Source: JAHDNZ01 sp036721855 | GTDB taxonomy: Bacteria; Bacillota; DTU065 | NCBI GenBank assembly: GCA_036721855.1 | Contig: DAIMKF010000004.1 | Location: forward strand, 1 to 64,000 | Length of the DNA: 64,000 bases | Direction of reading: 5' to 3' | Shown here: piece after piece, positions 58,308 to 64,000 of the stretch | Numbering within the stretch: the stretch's first letter is position 1 | How the letters are laid out: every line of letters begins with the position of its first letter | Program-made: the position numbers and the translations under genes | The notes under the pieces: model-generated | What the model saw: the letters and a program-made list of their open reading frames with translations, nothing else | Told to the model about the DNA's origin: nothing | Databases searched by the model: none

Positions 58308-58721
58308 AATAACACCTTCCTTGATTAAATAAGGGAGGTGTTATTAAACCCAGAATAATAGATTAAAAATCAGTATTATAAGATCCCGCTTGATAAAATC
58401 CAGCCTAGTTTGGGACATCAGTTTATAATGTTAATAGCTTTAAGACATGCCATGTTTCTTTTATTGTTAGAGCAATTTTCTACCCGAGAACGCTAGAAAG
58501 TTAAGTTGATACTGTTTTTTTCTCTGACAGCTTTGCGGTGATACATTGGTCTAATTCCAAGGGGAACAACCTTGAGAATTCAATACTTGCCAATAATTTT
58601 AGTACTGTTCTAGACTAAACATTAAAAAGATAGCCTTATCCTTGCTAAGATTAGGTGTTATTTTACAGGCTTATGGGTTAAATAAATCCAATGGTTCTTT
58701 AGATTACCAGACCCCAAAAAG
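58308..58721. other. Convergent intergenic region with hairpins
   Basis: AATAACACCT and AGGTGTTATT form a hairpin (58310-58347) just after the hemolysin III stop. At the other end ACCCCAAAAAG pairs with CTTTTTGGGGT (58711-58746), a stem that spans the stop codon of the YiiX-like gene. No gene is recognised in between. Confidence 0.5.
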
Positions 58722-59276
58722 TTATCTTTTTTTAGCTTTTTGGGGTTTATTTAAAAGTTCTTTTAGATTGCCTTTAAAAATGACCTTGCCATCTAAGTTA
58801 AGCAAGTTTTGGGGGCTAACTAGATTTCTGGAGATATTAAAATCAGCTATACCACTTTCATGCAAAATGTAATAGACAAATTCTGAACATAAGAATCTGT
58901 TCTGATAACAAACCTCCCGTTTTAAGAAACTGTTTATTAAGCCCTTGTAGCTATACTTGAAGCTGCTGCTGTTTTTAATAAATTCGTTTAACAGCTCCAA
59001 AGCCGTCTCATACTGCTTTTTAGTAACTTCAAGTTCAATTATAAGACCAGGTAATACCTTATGATATTTGTAAACACCCTCATTGAGCCTTTCTCTTCTA
59101 AACCTGCCAAGAAAGGGATTATAGGTTCTTTTTCGGCCGAAACTATACATTGTATCCAAATTCTTATCCAGTGCGAGTACAGCATGAGTATAGGTATCTT
59201 TACGCACTAACTGAATAAGTTTAGAAATGGCGGTGTTGGTTCTTGTAAGTACTACATAAAGAAAGTATTTTTCCAT
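58722..59276 (-). CDS. YiiX/YebB-like permuted papain-fold (NlpC/P60-related) hydrolase
   Basis: A 184-residue protein. YTHAVLALDKNLDTMYSFGR carries the catalytic His, and QNRFLCSEFVYYILHESG the catalytic Cys, in the His-before-Cys order of circularly permuted papain-like YiiX proteins. SPQNLL after the Cys is also typical. The family is thought to cleave peptide, amide or thioester bonds, in some cases on lipids, but substrates are mostly unknown. No signal peptide. A ribosome site (AAAGGA) precedes the ATG. Its last codons lie within a terminator-like stem. Confidence 0.75.
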   Translation of the reverse strand: MEKYFLYVVLTRTNTAISKLIQLVRKDTYTHAVLALDKNLDTMYSFGRKRTYNPFLGRFRRERLNEGVYKYHKVLPGLIIELEVTKKQYETALELLNEFIKNSSSFKYSYKGLINSFLKREVCYQNRFLCSEFVYYILHESGIADFNISRNLVSPQNLLNLDGKVIFKGNLKELLNKPQKAKKR

Positions 59277-59325
59277 AGATCTATCCTTTCTAAAAAAAAA
59301 ACATCTCTTAGTGTAATTTAGGGAT

Positions 59326-60183
59326 TTAATTGCGACTTAACTTATAAACTGCTAAAACAAAGAAAAGGATTCCCGAACCGACCAGTATTATAATGCTTGT
59401 GCCCGGTGATATTATCTTGCCACCAAATAGAAAGTTTACACCAAAAACAAGCTTAATTACCTCGCTAACCTCAATGGGTAGGTTAAGTAGTTTAAATGGT
59501 TTTTGCATCATTATCTGTCGATAAAGTGAGCCGGCATGACTAGGCGGAAAGACCCTGATTACCGTTTGCACAGCCTGGGGTAAATTACCTACAGGTACAT
59601 ATATACCGGTCAAAAAGCCTATTAATGTACCAATGACTGTACTGGCTGCGGCAAAGGCGTTACCAGAGGTAAAAAAAGATACTAAAAACAACATCATTGT
59701 AGTTGAAGAAAATACACTCAACATCATAACACCAATCAGTCTTAGGGTAAGTGTCAGTCCAAGCCATTGTCCGCCATAACCTACGATATAGACCTCAGCG
59801 AGCAATAGAGCAACCAGACTCATAATCATGCCAACAATCCACGAACTAATAAAATACCCTCCTAGGATTTGGCTGCGTTTAACCGGAGCAGCCTGAAAAT
59901 CCCTGGAGATCATTCTTGCTTTGTCGTTAACCATTATCCCAAAAGCACCTAATGTTGTCGTTGTAGCAGTTACAGCTAGAGTCCCGGCCATAATCCAGCT
60001 ATCCATTAAAAAACGTGCGTGTGCTCCGGCAATATTCTTTACACTTTCAACTACTATCTCACCTAAAAATAAAGCATATAAACCTATGATAACAAACAAA
60101 GCCAGGAGCGAAAAAAAGACTGCGGCACGATCACGAAAAAACAGGTATAGGTTTCGTTTGGCAAGCTCTAGGGTGATTCTCAT
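59326..60183 (-). CDS. ABC-2 type exporter permease
   Basis: A 285-residue membrane protein with six hydrophobic segments, in the ABC2_membrane arrangement: LELAKRNLYLFFRDRAAVFF before the first helix, then GTLAVTATTTTLGAFGIMVN, SSTTMMLFLVSFFTSGNAF and GTLIGFLTGIYVPVGNLP. The last is the typical YVPxxxLP turn. Its ATG overlaps the stop of the ATPase gene (ATGA), so the two are translationally coupled. Drug- or lipid-export is the usual role; the substrate is unknown. Confidence 0.9.
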   Translation of the reverse strand: MRITLELAKRNLYLFFRDRAAVFFSLLALFVIIGLYALFLGEIVVESVKNIAGAHARFLMDSWIMAGTLAVTATTTTLGAFGIMVNDKARMISRDFQAAPVKRSQILGGYFISSWIVGMIMSLVALLLAEVYIVGYGGQWLGLTLTLRLIGVMMLSVFSSTTMMLFLVSFFTSGNAFAAASTVIGTLIGFLTGIYVPVGNLPQAVQTVIRVFPPSHAGSLYRQIMMQKPFKLLNLPIEVSEVIKLVFGVNFLFGGKIISPGTSIIILVGSGILFFVLAVYKLSRN

Positions 60184-61106
60184 TTGGCCACATCCTCTCG
60201 CATGTCTTTCCCGGTTATATTGACAAAAACATCATCCATGGTTCCGGTTATTACTTGAAAACCGATTAAATGATCACGAACAAGATCTAGGATTGGCAAT
60301 GCTTGGATGGTATTTTGAATGTTAATAATAAGTTGTCCGCCAGCTTTTTGATATCTAAGGCTATAACCATCTAATAAACTCTCTAATTGCTGGGCATTGT
60401 TTGGTATTAATAAAAGTTTATCACCGCCGAATTTTTCCTTCAATAGAGCCGGAGTTCCTGTTGCCACAATTTTTCCGTTGTCAATTATAGCTATATTATC
60501 GGCATTTGCAGCTTCTTCCATATAATGGGTAGTTAAAAATACCGTCATTTGAGTCTGTTTTTGGAGTGTAAAGATGGTCTGCCAGACGTTTTTGCGGGTT
60601 TGCGGATCAAGTCCTGTTGTCGGTTCATCTAAAAATATTATCTGGGGTGTGTTAACTAAAGCTCTGGCAATATCTGTACGTCTCTTTTGACCGCCTGAGA
60701 GTTTCCCATAAGGTCTTTTTAGAAAGCTCTCTACCCCTGTGGCTCTAGCTGCAAATGCAAGAGCTTTATTTCTTTTTTTACCATATAGTCCATAAAAGGA
60801 AGCTCTGAGAGATAGATTTTCTTCGACTGTCAACAGATCATCTAAAACGCTATATTGAAACACAACACCTATATTTTTGCGGATCTCATTATCGTCTTTA
60901 CCTAATTCATAGCCCGCTACTACTACCTTGCCACTGTCTGGTTTTAATAAGGTACAAATAGTTTCAATGGTAGTAGACTTACCGGCACCATTGGGGCCTA
61001 AAAAGGCAAATAATTCGCCTTTTTTAACTGTAAAATCAATCCCGTTTACTGCTTTAACAGAACCATAACTTTTATGCAAATTACTGATCTCAATTATTTT
61101 TTCCAT
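60180..61106 (-). CDS. ABC-2 type exporter ATP-binding protein (DrrA-like)
   Basis: A 308-residue ATPase with Walker A (FLGPNGAGKSTTIETIC), signature YGKLSGGQKRRTDIARAL, Walker B (PQIIFLDEPTTGLDP) and switch His (FLTTHYMEEA). The C-terminal extension of about 90 residues, ending TGTMDDVFVNITGKDMRED, is characteristic of the DrrA/CcmA drug-exporter ATPases. ATG at 61106 with GGAGG 6 nt upstream; the ATG at 61118 overlaps that site. Forms a two-gene operon with the permease that follows. Confidence 0.94.
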   Translation of the reverse strand: MEKIIEISNLHKSYGSVKAVNGIDFTVKKGELFAFLGPNGAGKSTTIETICTLLKPDSGKVVVAGYELGKDDNEIRKNIGVVFQYSVLDDLLTVEENLSLRASFYGLYGKKRNKALAFAARATGVESFLKRPYGKLSGGQKRRTDIARALVNTPQIIFLDEPTTGLDPQTRKNVWQTIFTLQKQTQMTVFLTTHYMEEAANADNIAIIDNGKIVATGTPALLKEKFGGDKLLLIPNNAQQLESLLDGYSLRYQKAGGQLIINIQNTIQALPILDLVRDHLIGFQVITGTMDDVFVNITGKDMREDVAK

Positions 61107-61140
61107 CTTAACCTCCATCTAAGTGCTAAAGGGAATTTCG

Positions 61141-61332
61141 CTATCTCTTATTTATTACTAAGGATTTTATTATCACAAGGGAAACTAGAGCATAGAGCAC
61201 ATTTTGACCGCAAATACGTGGTTGGCAAGCTGGATCGGCACCTCCTTTTTTACACCCTAATCAGGAGATTTTGTACTCCGGATAGTGCTTGCAATAAAAG
61301 CCACAATAGGTAAGGGCCTCTGTAATCTCCCT
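61141..61332 (-). pseudogene. DUF3795 protein fragment
   Basis: Reverse-strand translation gives ITEALTYCGFYCKHYPEYKI, an in-frame TGA, then LGCKKGGADPACQPRICGQN before unrelated sequence to a stop at 61141. The Cys pattern (CGxYCxxCPxYK ... GCxxG ... CxxRxC) is that of DUF3795, a small putative metal-binding family. One Cys is replaced (CKHYPEYK), and the second half is missing. An AAGGAGAGG lies upstream but no start codon, so it is dead. Confidence 0.55.
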
Positions 61333-61777
61333 CTCCTTAAACAATATTCTTTATTTCAAAACAAAGCCAAATTAGTACTTTGGGTTTTATTATTGCAAAT
61401 TGATTTAAGATTGTTAGCATCGCATTTCTTGCTTTACCTGGGCCAAGATTATCCCTACTCGAATCACTTTTTCTGCTGCAGGTGTTTCTCTTTTAAGTTT
61501 CACCTGTTTGTCAAGCCGAGTATTATTTAACCCGTATTTTACAAGATTTTCATACCTAAGAATACTTTTTCGCTACAGTGTTATTATTCTTTTAAGGTTT
61601 TTCACCTCTATTTTCTCTTTATCTTAGATAGCAATTAATGCAACCAAGAAGCTTGAAACTTTTGCTTGCCAAATTATCTCTATAAAAATAAAGGTTTCCC
61701 AAGTAAATTAGGTGAATAAATCTCTAACCCAAATATTGATAATTTCCTTTTTATACACTATAAAGAGGTGTTTTTAA
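61333..61777. other. Intergenic region, no gene recognised
   Basis: About 440 AT-rich bases upstream of the M50 protease gene. Small plus-strand readings here lack ribosome sites and look non-coding. Confidence 0.4.
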
Positions 61778-62896
61778 TTGAAAAAAAAGCGTGGTCTCGA
61801 TACTGCTTGCCAAAAGAAACCGAGCCAAGGATTATTTATGATTTTAGTCATAATCCTAGGGGTATTATTGGGCTTTTTTTCGAGTCACTTTTTCGAAATT
61901 AATTATGATCACTTGCTTATTTTCCTGCTTGTAGTCTATCTAACCTTTTTTGTGCAAATAATTATACATGAATTAGGCCACTTTGTGGTCGGGAAAATCC
62001 TTGGCTACCGGTTTATCTTTTTACGTCTTGGTCCGGTGGCCATTGAAATCAAAAACAACAAACTAAGGCTTGTAATAAAGAGAAATAAAGGCTATGGCGG
62101 GGCCTGTGGCATGCTTCCGCCCAACGAAGGTATCCCTCTAAAACGGCAACTCTGGTTTTACGCAGGGGGAAGCATCTTTAATATTCTGACTCTAATCCCC
62201 CTTTTTGGCATCATCTTTAGTCACTCTTCTGGACTTGTTTTCACTATTAGTATCACGGCAATATTATGTACAACAATCATAGTACTTTTGAATCTTTGGC
62301 CTGTCTCTAGTGGCAACCACCCTAATGATGGTAGAATAATTTTCGGGATTCTGGCCAATTCACCTTTAGCAGCCGATTTAGTTCAAGAAACCAATCTTTC
62401 AGCAGCTCTGGCAAGCGGGAAGCGTCCCTCTGAACTTATGATTGAACCTCTTGATGAAAAGAGATTAACTATCATTGATTCCGCCATAACCCTAACTCTA
62501 CTTAATATCCATTATTTTAAAGCTCTAGATACAGATAATTTTCAATCTCTAGCCCGATATATATACGTTTTTGAAAATAACTTAGCGAACAGTCTCAGCT
62601 TCGTTGCTGTACCCATGAACTATGAGTTAATCTACTATTACTCGGCCATTGATCATAATAAAGAGCAGGCAGAAAAATATTACACCAGGATTGATACTCA
62701 TCTTGTTGCCGATAGGGATATTAACGGCCGTCGAGTTTTAGCAGCTTATGAATTCTATATCAATGACAACCCTAAAAAAGCCAGGCAATATTGCCTCGAA
62801 GGTCTGGCTTCTTTTAATAATTTTCCCCTAAAAGGTCAAGCTATAATGGAAAAAGCGTTGCTAACTAAATTAATATCCGAGATAGATAATAGTTAA
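61778..62896 (+). CDS. M50-like site-2 protease family membrane protein
   Basis: A 372-residue protein starting at TTG 61778 with AGAGGTG upstream. The N-terminal half is membrane-embedded: LFMILVIILGVLLGFF, then LTFFVQIIIHELGHFVVGKI with the zinc motif HELGH, and LNLWPVSSGNHPNDGRIIFG with the second metal-binding NxPxDG-like motif. The C-terminal 170 residues are soluble and helical, TPR-like in character (EQAEKYYTRIDTHLVADRD, NPKKARQYCLEGLASF). The family performs intramembrane cleavage of regulators or peptides. It is convergent with an ABC exporter gene; a link to peptide processing is speculative. Confidence 0.85.
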   Translation: MKKKRGLDTACQKKPSQGLFMILVIILGVLLGFFSSHFFEINYDHLLIFLLVVYLTFFVQIIIHELGHFVVGKILGYRFIFLRLGPVAIEIKNNKLRLVIKRNKGYGGACGMLPPNEGIPLKRQLWFYAGGSIFNILTLIPLFGIIFSHSSGLVFTISITAILCTTIIVLLNLWPVSSGNHPNDGRIIFGILANSPLAADLVQETNLSAALASGKRPSELMIEPLDEKRLTIIDSAITLTLLNIHYFKALDTDNFQSLARYIYVFENNLANSLSFVAVPMNYELIYYYSAIDHNKEQAEKYYTRIDTHLVADRDINGRRVLAAYEFYINDNPKKARQYCLEGLASFNNFPLKGQAIMEKALLTKLISEIDNS

Positions 62897-62944
62897 CTCT
62901 CCTTAACCGGTAAAAAAATCAAAAATCATACCTTACAGTCCTCG

Positions 62945-62982
62945 AAAACGCCTGAGTGGTTAATGAACCGTTCAGGCGTTTT
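62945..62982. terminator. Bidirectional terminator
   Basis: AAAACGCCTGA and TCAGGCGTTTT form an 11-bp stem with an inner GGTT/AACC stem, between the convergent M50 and ABC exporter genes. Confidence 0.9.
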
Positions 62983-63044
62983 GCGATAATAAAGAGTTGT
63001 TTCTATTTTAAATATTCTCTTTACTTGATAGCTGTCTTAGATAT

Positions 63045-64000
63045 TTAACTTACTTCAGCAATCTTGCTCGTTTTGCGCTGAGCCATGACCAATCTGTAAT
63101 ATATCCCCTTTTTCTGCAAAAGCTCCATATGGGTTCCTACTTCTGCTATTTTACCTTGATCCAGAACAATAAGGCGATCAGCGCTTCTGAGGGTCGATAA
63201 CCGGTGAGCAATAGCTATGGTGGTACGGCCTTGGACAATTCGGTTTAGGCTATCTTGGATAATGGATTCGGTCTCAACATCCAGCGAGCTGGTCGCCTCG
63301 TCTAGTATCAGTATGGAAGGGTTTTTAATAATAGCTCTGGCTATAGCCAGCCTCTGCCTTTCACCACCGGATATGGAGTAGCCATTCTCTCCGATTATTG
63401 TATTATACCCATCGGCAGTTTGCATAATGAAATCATGGGCGTTAGCAGCTTTTGCCGCTGCAATCACCTCAACAGCTGTAGCCCCAGGTTTTCCATAAGC
63501 AATATTTTCATAAAACGATCCGGCAAAAAGGAATGTATCCTGAAAGACCACACCTATCTTTTCATGGAGATATTCAGGAGACATATCTTTGAGATCTACT
63601 CCATTGATGCTGATTTTGCCCTGAGTTGGATCATAAAGACGCATGATTAGGTTGATTATTGTTGATTTTCCCGCTCCTGAGCGCCCAACTATACCAATCA
63701 TCTCACCTGATTGGATATCCAAATCTATACCCTTAAGCACAGGTTCATAGGACTTATAGCCAAAGGAAACACCTTCGAAAGACACCTTTCCCAATAAAGG
63801 CACGTTTTTAGGATTCGATATAGAAATGATATCAGGTTCTTCATCCAGTATTTCAAATATCTTGACCATGCTGGTCATGGCATCTGCCAGCCAGCGGGGG
63901 AAAGAGACCAGCCAGCGAAGTGGTGCGTAAACATAGGTAATGTACATGGTAAACTGGACAAGAACGCCAAGACTTAAAGTGTTATTCAAGATTTTTTGCC
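63045..64000 (-). CDS. ABC exporter (fused permease-ATPase, MdlB/MsbA type), partial at right edge
   Basis: The frame is open to the window end, so the N-terminal membrane part lies outside. What is present starts in the last transmembrane helices (LGVLVQFTMYITYVYAPLRW) and covers the whole nucleotide-binding domain. This includes Walker A (GIVGRSGAGKSTIINLIM), Q-loop (GVVFQDTFLFAG), signature (GYSISGGERQRLAIARAI), Walker B (SILILDEATSSLD) and switch His (IAIAHRLSTLR). Such half-transporters export lipids, drugs or peptides as dimers; many are encoded as adjacent pairs. The TTG at 63989 is internal, not the start. Confidence 0.92.
   Translation of the reverse strand, partial: QKILNNTLSLGVLVQFTMYITYVYAPLRWLVSFPRWLADAMTSMVKIFEILDEEPDIISISNPKNVPLLGKVSFEGVSFGYKSYEPVLKGIDLDIQSGEMIGIVGRSGAGKSTIINLIMRLYDPTQGKISINGVDLKDMSPEYLHEKIGVVFQDTFLFAGSFYENIAYGKPGATAVEVIAAAKAANAHDFIMQTADGYNTIIGENGYSISGGERQRLAIARAIIKNPSILILDEATSSLDVETESIIQDSLNRIVQGRTTIAIAHRLSTLRSADRLIVLDQGKIAEVGTHMELLQKKGIYYRLVMAQRKTSKIAEVS

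Noticed and set aside
59326..62896. Epipeptide-like (YydFGHIJ type) system
   Set aside because: An M50 protease and an ABC exporter pair are present, but there is no radical SAM epimerase, no precursor peptide, and the genes are on opposite strands.
1..64000. CRISPR arrays, tRNA, rRNA or complete insertion sequences
   Set aside because: No regularly spaced repeats, cloverleaf-like sequence or transposase frame was seen on either strand by eye; a tRNAscan or ISfinder search could still find something small.

Overview
The window reads as the chromosome of a low-GC, strictly anaerobic, fermentative member of the Bacillota. Supporting signs are Gram-positive-style Shine-Dalgarno sites (GGAGG), a bacterial ProRS with an editing insertion, a three-subunit NADH-linked [FeFe] hydrogenase, and families common in clostridia-like lineages (DUF4855, DUF6143, pRiA4b ORF-3, YiiX-like). 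Three ABC solute-binding proteins have signal peptides ending in an A-x-A type site and no lipobox cysteine. That would fit a diderm (outer-membrane) member of the phylum, but this is inference.

Layout. 0-6.5 kb: an RHS-like fragment at the edge, a small secreted protein, proS, a frameshifted GH78 alpha-L-rhamnosidase and a broken GyrI-like effector-binding gene. 6.8-12.2 kb: a DUF4855 secreted protein, solute-binding protein 1, a YaiI/YqxD-like protein and a pRiA4b ORF-3 protein. 12.6-17.2 kb: oligoendopeptidase F and a three-gene ABC-2 exporter. 17.6-22.6 kb: a GH42-like hydrolase, then a graveyard of gene fragments (GNAT, YhcC-type radical SAM, DUF6431), a coiled-coil protein, a probable relic cobalamin riboswitch and a multi-stem structured element. 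22.6-31 kb: a subtilisin-like lipoprotein with exact 225-bp repeats, a GH127 arabinofuranosidase, a HemW/HemN-like radical SAM protein and a decayed S9 peptidase. 31-36.6 kb: a UvrD-type helicase with an inserted DnaQ exonuclease and one in-frame stop, an acyltransferase and solute-binding protein 2. 36.8-44.6 kb: a large secreted metallophosphoesterase, then a probable operon of macro-domain protein, secreted beta-propeller-like protein and PilZ-tailed BcsA-like glycosyltransferase. 44.7-52.3 kb: two broken genes, solute-binding protein 3, a GH28-like beta-helix protein, a LamG-like fragment, an AraC regulator, an EamA transporter and a DUF6143 protein. 52.3-56.7 kb: the hydrogenase operon (2Fe-2S protein, HydC, HydB, HydA). 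57-64 kb: a hemolysin III/PAQR protein, a YiiX-like hydrolase, an ABC-2 exporter pair, a DUF3795 relic, an M50 membrane protease and an ABC exporter cut by the right edge.

Together the genes suggest a scavenger of plant cell-wall polysaccharide. Rhamnosidase, arabinofuranosidase, GH28-like and GH42-like enzymes plus sugar-type binding proteins would release and capture pectin-derived sugars, and the hydrogenase would dispose of NADH electrons as H2. The glycan genes are scattered singly and none of the binding proteins has an adjacent permease. At least thirteen genes are truncated, frameshifted or carry internal stops, so the region is undergoing gene decay (or the assembly carries indel errors). 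I saw no CRISPR array, tRNA, rRNA, intact transposase or phage module.
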